Position numbers and translations under genes: made by a program. A stretch of 64,000 nt of DNA from CAZFAP01 sp964516325 (GTDB lineage: Bacteria > Auribacterota > JABMQX01): positions 22,544 through 86,543 of the forward strand of contig CAZFAP010000002.1 in assembly GCA_964516325.1 (NCBI GenBank), in the 5' to 3' direction. The notes beneath the pieces were generated by a model. It searched no databases. It worked only from the letters and a program-made list of their open reading frames with translations, and was not told the DNA's origin. Shown piece after piece: positions 8,431-17,636 of this stretch. The stretch's first letter is position 1, and each line of letters begins with the position of its first letter.

Positions 8431-10692
8431 TCAAGTACCCCCCTTGACTCGCATGCGAATCCCGTAGAGCCCTTTGCTGGCGGTGATGAAGAGCGTGCCT
8501 CGGTCTTTCCCCCCGAAGCACACATTCGCCGTCCACGGTTCCGCAACGTCAATCTGCTCGATCTTATTCCCCTTGCTGTCGAAAACCGACACACCCCGGC
8601 CAGTCAGATACACGTTCCCCTCATTATCAATCGTCATGCCATCGGAGCCCATCTCGCAGAAGAGTTTCTTGTTCGATAGCGTGCCATCCTGCTTGATGTC
8701 GTAAACGTGGGTCTTCCTGGCTCCAATGTCTGCCACGTACAGCTTTTTGCCGTCGGCCGTCCCGATAATTCCATTCGGCTGAACGAGATCGCCAGCAATC
8801 CGCGACAGCATTTTGTGGTCCGGGGAAAGATAGTACACACACTGCCCTTCTTGCTCCATCGGCCCACGCTTCCAGTACGGCCTCCTGTAAAGTGGATCGG
8901 TGAAGTATATCCCGCCATCCGGACGAACCCACAGGTCGTTCGGTCCATTGAGCAGCTTGCCCTTATAGTCTTTGACGAGAACGGTTACGTTCCCCGCCGG
9001 GGTGATGGACCATAATTCATTGTTCTCGTCGGCGCAGGCGAGCAGATTGCCGTTTTTGTCGAAGTACAGGCCGTTCGAGCGTCCGCAGGGCTGGAGGAAA
9101 GTCGAAAGCTCGCCATCCACGCTCCATTTCAGAATCCGGTCGTTCGGCTGGTCGGTGAAGAAAACGTTGCCTGTGGCGTCCACGGCCGGCCCTTCCGTGA
9201 ACTCAAACCCGCCAGCGAGCTTCTCGACCTTTGCGCCGGGTGCGACCACGCTTTGCTTCTCGGCGATGCTCTGCCCTGTTACCGTTACCAGTTCGATTCC
9301 GCCGCCGGTTTTCAAATTGCGGGAGTATTTCTTCTCGCTCAGATTGTTCCAATGCTCGTGAACGCCAAGGCTCGGCAGCCTCTTGACATTGTTCGGATGG
9401 TCAGGGTCGTAGAATGTGCCGGAAGGAGGATTGTCGGCTGACGCTGCCTCGCGCAGATAATCGTCCACTCCTTCTTTGCGCGAGTAATCGCTGTACTCCA
9501 CATAGAGAAAATCGAAGCCGACCGAGTCTATGGCGACGGGGTCCTGCGAGGCGAAAAGGCTCGACGTCCAGTCGCCGTTGAAAGGAGAAGAGCTCCATTT
9601 CCTCGGTGCTTTATCTATCGGATGCACGCCTGAGTACAGTCCGTCAATCAGGTACAGCACCGTTTTCCCGCCGATGTGGGTATGCCCCATCAGATCCACC
9701 AAAGACCTGTATTTGCCCGTCCCACCGGAAAAACCGCTTGCGTGCATGTCGTAATAACTCTTCTGGGCGGGCCACCTGACTAAGGAACCGTAGTGATTCT
9801 TGGCGCAGAGAGTCACGCCCGCGCCGGTGTGCGCCTTCAGGTTCGCCAGGTTAATCAAGTACTCGGCCTCGGCGAAGGAAGCGGGGACATAGTCCTGGAG
9901 GCATCCTTCCGGTCTGCAGCTCCAGTAGAGGGGAACCGAAGACGGTTTCATTTGGATTCGACCGAATTTCCCGGCGTAATCCATGTACTGAACGCCAGGA
10001 AACTCCTTGTGCAGAATGTCGTAGTATTCGTTGGCAAAATACGCCAGGCTATCGCAGAGGGAGATGTCGGATTGCTTGACGCCAACGGTTTCGACGAGCT
10101 GCCGCAGTAAGGCCAAAATCATCTGCGGCGAGGTGTTCATATAATCCCTCTGGCTCTCCAGATTGTAATTATCCGGGTTGACGCCACCGCCTCGCCAGAT
10201 GAACCCGACAAAGTTTACCTTGATGACGACCTTCTCACCCGGCTTGTAGCCGACATCGCCTTTGCCGCGTTTCTTGTTGATGTATTTGAAAAGCTTATCC
10301 CAGGCAGCGGCGTTACTGCCTTCACCTGTCAGGTCCTGAATCGCGCGGGACACCATTTGGCCCACCGCCGCCTGACTCGTATGATTGGCTTCCCACCAGT
10401 GCCCGTCGCCGGGGCCTTTCCAGTCGGTCGCGTCGGGATCATGCACCCAAACGACACGACCGGGATTGATCCCCTGAGCAACTCCTACTGGTTGATTGGC
10501 GGGTTGCGATTCGGCCGACGCCGATCTGCCGCCGGAGGCGCTCATAGCCAGCCACATAGCCCCAGCGGCCAGAGCCATGCATACCAGAGGCGCTAAAAAT
10601 CGCCTCCGCGCAAGGTTGAACTCCCTCTTTCTAAGATGGTTGCCAGTGTTCGCGTAAACTGACGATAGCAGTCTTTTTCTCGACGATCGCAT
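8431..10692 (-). CDS. DUF362 domain fused to SMP-30/gluconolactonase-like beta-propeller
   Basis: A 753-residue exported protein with two domains that are normally separate. Residues about 1-60 hold an N-terminal signal with an RRRFLAPLVCMALAAG core. Residues about 100-440 match the DUF362 pattern (KVVIKVNFVG, ISLCDSLA, LINLANLKAHTGAGVTLCAKNHYG, QDPVAIDSVGFDFL). Residues about 490-750 are an SMP-30/gluconolactonase/LRE-type six-bladed propeller (FEFTEGPAVDATGNVFFTDQ, RSNGLYFDKNGNLLACAD, NGPNDLWVRPDGGIYFTDP). The propeller would hydrolyse sugar lactones, fitting the neighbouring sugar dehydrogenases, whose products are often lactones. The role of DUF362 is unclear. GGAGGCGAAAA precedes the ATG. 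Confidence 0.88.
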   Translation of the reverse strand: MRSSRKRLLSSVYANTGNHLRKREFNLARRRFLAPLVCMALAAGAMWLAMSASGGRSASAESQPANQPVGVAQGINPGRVVWVHDPDATDWKGPGDGHWWEANHTSQAAVGQMVSRAIQDLTGEGSNAAAWDKLFKYINKKRGKGDVGYKPGEKVVIKVNFVGFIWRGGGVNPDNYNLESQRDYMNTSPQMILALLRQLVETVGVKQSDISLCDSLAYFANEYYDILHKEFPGVQYMDYAGKFGRIQMKPSSVPLYWSCRPEGCLQDYVPASFAEAEYLINLANLKAHTGAGVTLCAKNHYGSLVRWPAQKSYYDMHASGFSGGTGKYRSLVDLMGHTHIGGKTVLYLIDGLYSGVHPIDKAPRKWSSSPFNGDWTSSLFASQDPVAIDSVGFDFLYVEYSDYSRKEGVDDYLREAASADNPPSGTFYDPDHPNNVKRLPSLGVHEHWNNLSEKKYSRNLKTGGGIELVTVTGQSIAEKQSVVAPGAKVEKLAGGFEFTEGPAVDATGNVFFTDQPNDRILKWSVDGELSTFLQPCGRSNGLYFDKNGNLLACADENNELWSITPAGNVTVLVKDYKGKLLNGPNDLWVRPDGGIYFTDPLYRRPYWKRGPMEQEGQCVYYLSPDHKMLSRIAGDLVQPNGIIGTADGKKLYVADIGARKTHVYDIKQDGTLSNKKLFCEMGSDGMTIDNEGNVYLTGRGVSVFDSKGNKIEQIDVAEPWTANVCFGGKDRGTLFITASKGLYGIRMRVKGGT

Positions 10693-10940
10693 TTTTCGCC
10701 TCCACAGCCTTCGCCGCTATCTCTCGGCGGCCTTGATTTACAGCGCACAACGACTCATTCTTTTCGTTGTCCCTCATTCCGAAGAGCGGACGTTAGCCTA
10801 TCATTTTTCAGGTTATCCTGCAATCGCCTATCCTCCGAATTGGGATTTGCCTCGGTCGCTGCGATGGCCTTAAACTGACAGAAACATCGAAAACATTGGC
10901 AGCCTTTTGCAGTGAGTGGCACGCAAGGAGCGTGCGAATT

Positions 10941-13094
10941 ATGGCAAAGTATTGGTCTCTTTGTTTGAGTGCTGCGGTCTTCGTGCTGGTTTGGCATCTC
11001 CGCTCGGCGTTTCCCGGAGAAGCAGTCGAGATGAAGCCCTTCTGGATTGATTGGTCAAAAGCGCAAGAATCCGTGATTGACCTTTCATCATTTCTCGATG
11101 CTCCGGCGGGAAAGGATGGTTTCATCCGCGTCGAGAAGGACCATTTGGTTAAGCCCGACGGACGACGGTTTTGCGTCTGGGGGGTCAACGTGTGTGGGCC
11201 GCACTGCTTCCCACCGAAGGAAGAGGCGCCCGCGATTGCCGCGGACCTGGCGCAATACGGCGTCAACTGCGTCCGATTTCATCACATGGATTCCACCTGG
11301 GGCGGCATCTTCGATGCTGCCCGCGATGACACGCTCCGGCTCAGTTCGGAGAAGTTGGACCGTCTCGATTTCTTCGTCGCGCAGTTGAAGAAGCGGGGCA
11401 TTTACTCGAACCTCAATCTGAACGTTTCGCGGGAGTACAAGAAGGGGGACGGCGTCCGCGAGTATGCCATCCTCGGATATGCCAAGGGAGCGACGTACTT
11501 CAACGAGCGGTTAATCGAGCTGCAAAAGGAATACGCCCGGCAACTTCTTACTCACTACAATCCGTACACGCAATCCGAGTATCGGAACGAGCCAGCCGTC
11601 GGTGTCGTCGAGATGGTCAACGAGAATTCAGTGATAGAGGCGTGGGTCATGCATAGGCTGGTCGGCAAGGACGTCGAGAAGGGAGACGCGACCTGGGGAC
11701 CGCTTCCTGTCTCGTACGCACAGGAGCTGACGGAGAAATACAACCAGTGGCTTGCGAGACGCTTCTCGCCGGAGCAGCTCAAACAACTTCGGGAAGGCGC
11801 CGGCATGAAAGAGGGGGAGCTCATACCGAGGTTGCAGCGACACGAATTTGCGAAGTCGCCGCGATTGAGATTTCACGCGGAAGCTGCGTTCCACATGGAG
11901 CTGGAAGAGCGCTTCTTCAAAGAGATGAAGAGGTTGTTGAAAGAAGAACTCGGAGTGAAATCGCTGCTGGTCGGAAGCGCGGACCACAATGACGGCATCA
12001 GCGGCTATCCCCACATCCGGGCGAACCTGCTGTTCGATATTGTTGACGGGCACGGATACTGGGAGCATCCGCGGTTCCAACCTTTTTGGATTCGGAATAC
12101 CCCCATGGTGAATGACCCGTTTGATTCGACGGTCGTCCAGTTTGCGCGGACTCCCGTCGAGGGGCGACCGTTTACGATTTCCGAGACCAACCATCCCTTC
12201 CCGAACGAATACGTCTGCGAAGGAATCCCGATTCTGACGGCGTACGCGCTTTTCTACGACTGGGACGGGATTTATTGGTTTGCCTATGGGCAGCCACGAC
12301 TCACGTCGCAGGAAAGGAGGCCACTGCAGATTTTCGATTTCGGCAACGACCCGGTGAAAATGACGCAGCTCGCCGCGTGCGGGCTGATGTTTCATCGGCA
12401 GGACGTCCGCGAGGCCGAGAAGACCATCCTCCGAGCCTATTCACCCGACGACGTGATCGAGAGCATTCGCTTGCCACAGGAAGAGCGTCCGTTCTTCACC
12501 CCGGGATTCGCACGCTCGACGCCCCTTGAGCATGCTACCCGCCTGACATTCGAGGGGAAGTCCACACTCCCGTTTCCGGAGCACACGTCGGGACCAGAGA
12601 TTCGGTCCGATACCGGAGAGCTTGCGTGGTATCACGACCCGGACAAGAAGGGGCTTGTAACCATCGAGACCAACAGGACACAGGCTCTCATCGGGTTCGT
12701 CAAATACCGGGGAAAGGCTCTGCAAAATCTTTCCGTGCAGGTCAACAACGATTTCTGCGCCATCCTGTGCACTTCCCTCGACGGAGAGCCCATTCCGAAA
12801 TCAAGTCGGCTGCTGTTGTCAGCGACGGCTCGCGTCGCCAACACGGGAATAGAGTGGGACGAGAAACGGCAGACGCTCCCGCAGTGGGGGACGTATCCGC
12901 CGACGATTGAGCCGGTAACCGGGACGGTGCTGCTGCGCGGCCTGGGCGACGCCAAGAACATCGAGGTGCAGCCGCTCAGTATGGAAGGCCGAGTGCTGGA
13001 GCCAAAGGTCACGGCGGCACGCAAGGGTGACGAATGGCGCATCCCTGTCGGCGAGCCGACAACTCTCTGGTACCTGGTCAAGGTTGCGCGATAG
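10941..13094 (+). CDS. Secreted glycoside hydrolase, GH5/GH-A clan-like
   Basis: A 717-residue protein with an N-terminal signal (MAKYWSLCLSAAVFVLVWHL). The region FIRVEKDHLVKPDGRRFCVW followed by GVNVCGPHCF and NCVRFHHMDST is typical of clan A glycosidases that start with a small beta domain and a TIM barrel. GVVEMVNENSVIE (about residues 215-227) carries the N-E pair expected for the acid/base residue, and a later FTISETNHPFPNEY provides a plausible nucleophile Glu. A beta-sandwich tail follows from about residue 560. The start at 10941 is chosen because AAGGAG lies 10 nt upstream and the signal peptide begins there. Substrate could be a mannan, glucan or mixed glycan. Confidence 0.82.
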   Translation: MAKYWSLCLSAAVFVLVWHLRSAFPGEAVEMKPFWIDWSKAQESVIDLSSFLDAPAGKDGFIRVEKDHLVKPDGRRFCVWGVNVCGPHCFPPKEEAPAIAADLAQYGVNCVRFHHMDSTWGGIFDAARDDTLRLSSEKLDRLDFFVAQLKKRGIYSNLNLNVSREYKKGDGVREYAILGYAKGATYFNERLIELQKEYARQLLTHYNPYTQSEYRNEPAVGVVEMVNENSVIEAWVMHRLVGKDVEKGDATWGPLPVSYAQELTEKYNQWLARRFSPEQLKQLREGAGMKEGELIPRLQRHEFAKSPRLRFHAEAAFHMELEERFFKEMKRLLKEELGVKSLLVGSADHNDGISGYPHIRANLLFDIVDGHGYWEHPRFQPFWIRNTPMVNDPFDSTVVQFARTPVEGRPFTISETNHPFPNEYVCEGIPILTAYALFYDWDGIYWFAYGQPRLTSQERRPLQIFDFGNDPVKMTQLAACGLMFHRQDVREAEKTILRAYSPDDVIESIRLPQEERPFFTPGFARSTPLEHATRLTFEGKSTLPFPEHTSGPEIRSDTGELAWYHDPDKKGLVTIETNRTQALIGFVKYRGKALQNLSVQVNNDFCAILCTSLDGEPIPKSSRLLLSATARVANTGIEWDEKRQTLPQWGTYPPTIEPVTGTVLLRGLGDAKNIEVQPLSMEGRVLEPKVTAARKGDEWRIPVGEPTTLWYLVKVAR

Positions 13095-13155
13095 GCGGGT
13101 GTCTCTCGTGCGAAGAACTTGAAACCCAATGAAGACCGGTAGGAGCTATTCGCAA

Positions 13156-14571
13156 ATGAGAACGCTCACTGCATTTACCGCGATTGTCATGACGCTCGGC
13201 GTGTCCGCCGCCGTGTTCTTCACAACCGGGGCGTTTGGGGGCGATTCCGACGGCGGACGGGTTGTTTATCCTCTGAAAATCAGCGAAAACAAACGGTACC
13301 TCGTTGACCAGAAGAACAAACGGTTCCTCTATCACGCGGACACGGGGTGGCTGCTCTTCCACAAGCTCACGCAAGAGGAGGTCGAGGAATATCTCGAGAA
13401 CCGACGGGAGAAAGGTTTTAACACAATTCAGGTGCAACTCCTCGGGTGGCAAACCGACCTCACGAACCGCGAGGGGCATCATCCGCTGGCGGTTCAGAAC
13501 GACCTGTCCAAACCGAACGAAGTTTTCTTCGCGCACATGGACTGGGTGATTCGCAAAGCGGGCGAGAAGGAAATTCAATTGACCATTGCGCCGGCGTGGC
13601 TCGGCAGCGGGAAGAGCGGCTGGAAGGACATCATGAAAGCGAATGGGCCTGAGAAGTGTCGCGAATTCGGTCGCTACCTCGGACGCCGTTACAGGGATTT
13701 CCCGAACATTATGTGGTTGATGAGCGGCGACCGCGACCCGGGCGAATACAGGCAGGTGGTGAACGCGCTCGCCGAGGGAATTAAAGAGACAGACCCGAGC
13801 CATCTGATGACCGCTCACGCCGGCTCGCCCATGTCCGCCACACAACAGTACCCCACCGAGAGCTGGCTCGACGTCAACACGACGTACTCCTACTCGCCAA
13901 ACATCACCAGCGTGGGGCGACCGCAGTTCCACGTCTATGCGGCATCGCTCGCGGACTACAATCGCACACGGGGCAAGCCCTTTTTCCTCGTCGAGAGCAC
14001 CTACGAAAACGAGCGCAACTCGAAGCCGCAATGGATCAGGCGACAGGCGTACTGGTGCATTCTCAGCGGCTCGACGGGACAAGCAATTGGAAATCACCCG
14101 ATCTACGAGTTCGCCCCGGGATGGCAGAAGGAGATGGAGAATCACGCCTCGCGGGATATGGCGCGGCTCTACCGATTGTTCAGCAGCCGCGAATGGCATA
14201 AGCTCGTGCCCGACCAGAAACATGAGGTTCTCGTCGCGGGTTATGGCACGTTTGACGGCGCGGCGAACAAGAATGAGAATCACGTTGCGGGATTTGATTG
14301 CGTCACCGCGGCGGTTGCCAGTGACGGCAGTCTCCTCATTGCCTATGTCCCCACTGTGCGAACCGTCGCTGTGGACATAAGTAAACTCTCCGGCAAAATA
14401 ACCGCAAGCTGGTTTGATCCGACGAGCGGCGAATATCTTCCCGTCCCCGGCACACCATCCGAGAACATCGGCAAGCGAGAGTTTACCCCGCCGAGCAAGA
14501 ACGCCTCCGGCGATGAGGATTGGGTTCTCGTGATTGAGGGAACCTCCGGAAGCTCTCCCGTTGCGAACTGA
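13156..14571 (+). CDS. Secreted apiosidase-like GH140/DUF4038 glycosidase
   Basis: A 471-residue exported protein. After the signal peptide (MRTLTAFTAIVMTLGVSAAV) comes the DUF4038/apiosidase-like TIM barrel, with LVDQKNKRFLYHADTGWLLF at its start, EVEEYLENRREKGFNTIQVQ, IMWLMSGDRDPGEY and FFLVESTYENE. The C-terminal part (SDGSLLIAYVPTVRTVAVDI through TASWFDPTSGEYLPV) matches the small beta domain called putative collagen-binding that usually accompanies DUF4038. Characterised GH140 enzymes remove apiose from pectic rhamnogalacturonan II. AGGAG 10 nt before 13156 favours this start over the ATG at 13129. The gene follows 10941-13094 by 61 nt and is probably co-transcribed. Confidence 0.88.
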   Translation: MRTLTAFTAIVMTLGVSAAVFFTTGAFGGDSDGGRVVYPLKISENKRYLVDQKNKRFLYHADTGWLLFHKLTQEEVEEYLENRREKGFNTIQVQLLGWQTDLTNREGHHPLAVQNDLSKPNEVFFAHMDWVIRKAGEKEIQLTIAPAWLGSGKSGWKDIMKANGPEKCREFGRYLGRRYRDFPNIMWLMSGDRDPGEYRQVVNALAEGIKETDPSHLMTAHAGSPMSATQQYPTESWLDVNTTYSYSPNITSVGRPQFHVYAASLADYNRTRGKPFFLVESTYENERNSKPQWIRRQAYWCILSGSTGQAIGNHPIYEFAPGWQKEMENHASRDMARLYRLFSSREWHKLVPDQKHEVLVAGYGTFDGAANKNENHVAGFDCVTAAVASDGSLLIAYVPTVRTVAVDISKLSGKITASWFDPTSGEYLPVPGTPSENIGKREFTPPSKNASGDEDWVLVIEGTSGSSPVAN

Positions 14572-14653
14572 GGGGCGGCGAGGCGCGGAAGAGGCCCGGG
14601 GTGGTCATCAGCGCGATGGCGAAGGCAACGGTCTCACGAAACAGGCGATTCCG

Positions 14654-16189
14654 TCACTCGAGTTCAGGGGGGACATTCCCGTAGGACCACGGCGCCTGAA
14701 AGGGTGGCGCCTTTGGCGCAGTGGGCAGTTTCCCGGGCGTCATTTGCCGAGCTAACTCGAGGGCTGACTCGACCATCTGCCGCCCCGCGGTGATTTCCAG
14801 ATTGCTGTAGCTGGTCAATCTCGTTTCGTAACCACCGCCACCTTTGCCAAAGGCCCCTTCGGTCGGAACGTAACCCACGCAGCCGTTGCCGAAGGTGACG
14901 GGGAAAGTGAACGGGAAGGGGCTTCTGGATTTCATATCGAGACCAAACTGGCAGAACATTTCTGCCGGGTTTGCCAGGAAGACCGCCGGACCAACCTGGA
15001 TCGCCTGTATTTCCACATCTGCGACCGGCTCGTTGCGGAGCAACGCGTCGAGCAACACGATTTCCTTTGCGAACGTCCACTGCGTATGCCCGACCTCCTT
15101 GGGGTCCTTTTTGACCAAGTCGGTGCAGGCTCCGACGCGTTCCGGGTCAGGGGCACGCCGCTTGATGTGCAGGACGGTGGACCGGGCATCTACCGGAGTC
15201 AAATCCCCACGCTCGATGGACAGAATCACCTTCACCGCTTCGGCGCCGACGCGCCCACCGACGAGGTGAGCCCATCGTTCGCCTCCCAGAGAGGCGCGAG
15301 GGCTCAGGTTGTCCACCTGTGTCACGTCGCCGGAGGCGCCGGGGAGAAAGACGACTATGGCGTCTTGCCCCATGGCACCGCGAACGGTCTGCTCGATGTA
15401 ATAAATGTAATTGGCGGATATACCTCCGGGGCTGGTCGTCGCATGGCATGCAAAGTTGACCACGCAGCCGAGAAATTTCCCGTTTCTGTCCCAGGCACCG
15501 ACGACGCCGACCTCCGGGTCCGTCGAACCAGCAGGCTCTACGATGTCCGGATTCCCCTGTCCGGGGTGAGTATAGGTTAGACCATTCTTCATCCGAAACC
15601 GGCGGTTGAAAGCGACCCTGTCCTCGATTCCCTTCCCCACGCCGCAGAGAGCGCCCACGCGAGAGGCGTCCGCCTGATAAACCGCCGCCACAATTTGCTT
15701 CTCGACGTGGGCAACATAATCCGGGTCGGCACAGGACGACTTTTCATAAGCGAGAGATTGGACCAACGGCGACGCATGATCGTATTCGCCGGGGAGAATC
15801 ATGCCCGTCGGACCCGACGAATGGGAGTGGGAGGCAGCGATGAGAACGGCCTGCGGCGGAATCCCGCATTTCTCTCGGATTGCTTTGCGGGCTGCCTCGA
15901 CGAGGGGCCGCCGTACAAGGAGGGCGTCCAGACTCACTAACGCCACCTTTGTTTTGCCGTCGTCGAAGACCGCCGCTCGGACCTTGCAGGGATCGTGGAC
16001 CGTTTGGTGATAGGCTTTGCCATATCCGCCCGGACACTCCATCCCCACTTTCGGCGTGATGTCGGCCTCAGCGAAACCTACCTTCATCGAAGGTGCGGTC
16101 GTCTCGGCGGCCGGCCGCCCGCCGAGGGGCTGTACGACAAGCAACAGCAAACAGATCAACCCTGCAGCAGCGCGATGGACCTTCTTCAT
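14654..16189 (-). CDS. Secreted neutral/alkaline ceramidase-like hydrolase
   Basis: A 511-residue protein with a signal peptide (MKKVHRAAAGLICLLLLVVQ) and the N-terminal domain of neutral/alkaline non-lysosomal ceramidases: VGFAEADITPKVG, DDGKTKVALVSLDALL, the metal-binding ASHSHSSGPTG, and NFACHATTSPGG. FLPGASGDVTQVDNL resembles the family's Asp-rich signature. The family hydrolyses N-acyl sphingosines, but in Planctomycete-like genomes such proteins are abundant and of unknown substrate. The ATG at 16189 is chosen because AGGAG lies 7 nt upstream; a TTG two codons earlier is the alternative. It is the last gene of a tight run with 16223 and 17637. A paralogue lies at 20709-22115. Confidence 0.87.
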   Translation of the reverse strand: MKKVHRAAAGLICLLLLVVQPLGGRPAAETTAPSMKVGFAEADITPKVGMECPGGYGKAYHQTVHDPCKVRAAVFDDGKTKVALVSLDALLVRRPLVEAARKAIREKCGIPPQAVLIAASHSHSSGPTGMILPGEYDHASPLVQSLAYEKSSCADPDYVAHVEKQIVAAVYQADASRVGALCGVGKGIEDRVAFNRRFRMKNGLTYTHPGQGNPDIVEPAGSTDPEVGVVGAWDRNGKFLGCVVNFACHATTSPGGISANYIYYIEQTVRGAMGQDAIVVFLPGASGDVTQVDNLSPRASLGGERWAHLVGGRVGAEAVKVILSIERGDLTPVDARSTVLHIKRRAPDPERVGACTDLVKKDPKEVGHTQWTFAKEIVLLDALLRNEPVADVEIQAIQVGPAVFLANPAEMFCQFGLDMKSRSPFPFTFPVTFGNGCVGYVPTEGAFGKGGGGYETRLTSYSNLEITAGRQMVESALELARQMTPGKLPTAPKAPPFQAPWSYGNVPPELE

Positions 16190-16222
16190 CTCCAATCTCC
16201 TATGCCTACACGTCTCTCCCGT

Positions 16223-17602
16223 TCACCCACGCCCAACGGGCTTCGTCAGGGAACGAGGACGATTCTGCTCCCACATCTGCCAGCGATCAAACTCCGCTTT
16301 GCCGGGCATTGCCGTCGGGTAGATGCCGGTCGCTTCGGGCTTGACCGGCGGCTCGACATCCCAACCATAGCAAGGGAGAGCAAAGGACCGTTTGGATTCC
16401 ATCGCCTTCTCCCACAGGACGGTTTGACCCGAATAGGAAGCCATTTGGGCGACGATAGCAAGCATGGTGCTCAGGCACATGTAGTGGCCATCGTTGATCG
16501 GCTTGCCGGAACGAAGCGAGTCAAACAGCTCCTGGTGCTCGACGTCGTACATGTTGCCCTTGGGGGCTTCGTAATGCCAGGGTTTCTCTCCGTCGATCCG
16601 ATAATCCAGCAGGTCGCACCACCCTTTCGTCCCCATGATGAAGTCGGAGGTGTCGTCATAGCAGTCGGGCATGTCGCGGGTCAGCCCGAAGACTCGCACA
16701 CCGTTCGGGTACTCAAACACGACGGCTTGGTGGTCAAACTGATCGCCGTATTTTGGATCCAGGCAAACCTGCCGACCGCCCATGCCCCAGGCCTTGATGG
16801 GCGGCTTGTCGCCCAGAGCCCACGAGGCTTTGTCGAGGCTGTGAATCAACTGCTGAGCGGTCTGGTCGCCGGAGAGCCAGTTGAAGTGATACCAGTTGCG
16901 CATCTGATATTCCATTTCCGTCCACTCTGGCTGCCGTTCCCGTACGATGTAGGGTTGCGTGACGTACGTCTCCTGGATCGCCACGATTTCGCCGATAGCG
17001 CCGTCGAGCACTCGCTTCATCGTCTCGCGAACGCCGGGGTCGTATCGCCAGCAAAGACCGGACACGATGCTCAAGCCTTTGTTTTTCGCCTCCTCAGATG
17101 CAGCCATGGACACTTTGAGTCCGGGGACGTCAATGCCGTGCGGCTTCTCGCAAAAGACGTGCTTGCCAGCATCCACGCAAGCCTTGAGCATGACAGGATG
17201 GAAATGGGAAGCCGCGGCGAGGAGCACGACATCTACACCGCTTTGGATCAAATCCTCGTAGGCATCGAAACCGACGAAGCACTGGTTGTCGTTCACCGCG
17301 ACCTGGTCGGGCCTTCCTGCTTTCAATTGCCTGCGGCTGAGTTCCAACCTGTCGCGGAAGACGTCCGCCATGGCGACGAGCTGGATGTCCTTGCCCGCGT
17401 TCATGGCGTTGACGGCAGCACCGGTGCCACGACCGCCGCAGCCAACAAGGCCGACCTTGATGGTCCCGCTGCCGGCGGCATGGGCGCCCCGTTCGACAGG
17501 GAACTGAGCAGCCAGTGCGCCCGTCGCCAGCACGGCAGAAGTTTTCAGAAACTCTCGACGGGTGCTCCTGGGAACGTTCGGAGATACCTTCTTCTCCTTC
17601 AT
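16223..17602 (-). CDS. Tat-exported Gfo/Idh/MocA family oxidoreductase
   Basis: A 459-residue protein with a Tat signal (STRREFLKTSAVLATGALAA), Rossmann motif VGLVGCGGRGTGAA and EKP variant CEKPHGID. The C-terminal domain contains YHFNWLSGDQTAQQLIHSLD and the unusual tyrosine-rich CLCWRYDPGV-like stretch (GLCWRYDPGVRE), which sets it apart from the 2071/6787 subfamily. AAGGAG lies about 10 nt before the ATG at 17602, favouring it over the ATG at 17623. Gaps of only 34 nt to the upstream and 33 nt to the downstream gene indicate an operon with a second, cytoplasmic oxidoreductase and the ceramidase-like protein. Confidence 0.9.
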   Translation of the reverse strand: MKEKKVSPNVPRSTRREFLKTSAVLATGALAAQFPVERGAHAAGSGTIKVGLVGCGGRGTGAAVNAMNAGKDIQLVAMADVFRDRLELSRRQLKAGRPDQVAVNDNQCFVGFDAYEDLIQSGVDVVLLAAASHFHPVMLKACVDAGKHVFCEKPHGIDVPGLKVSMAASEEAKNKGLSIVSGLCWRYDPGVRETMKRVLDGAIGEIVAIQETYVTQPYIVRERQPEWTEMEYQMRNWYHFNWLSGDQTAQQLIHSLDKASWALGDKPPIKAWGMGGRQVCLDPKYGDQFDHQAVVFEYPNGVRVFGLTRDMPDCYDDTSDFIMGTKGWCDLLDYRIDGEKPWHYEAPKGNMYDVEHQELFDSLRSGKPINDGHYMCLSTMLAIVAQMASYSGQTVLWEKAMESKRSFALPCYGWDVEPPVKPEATGIYPTAMPGKAEFDRWQMWEQNRPRSLTKPVGRG

Positions 17603-17636
17603 AATTGGGTGTCTCCTTGTCATATCCTTGCTTGGT

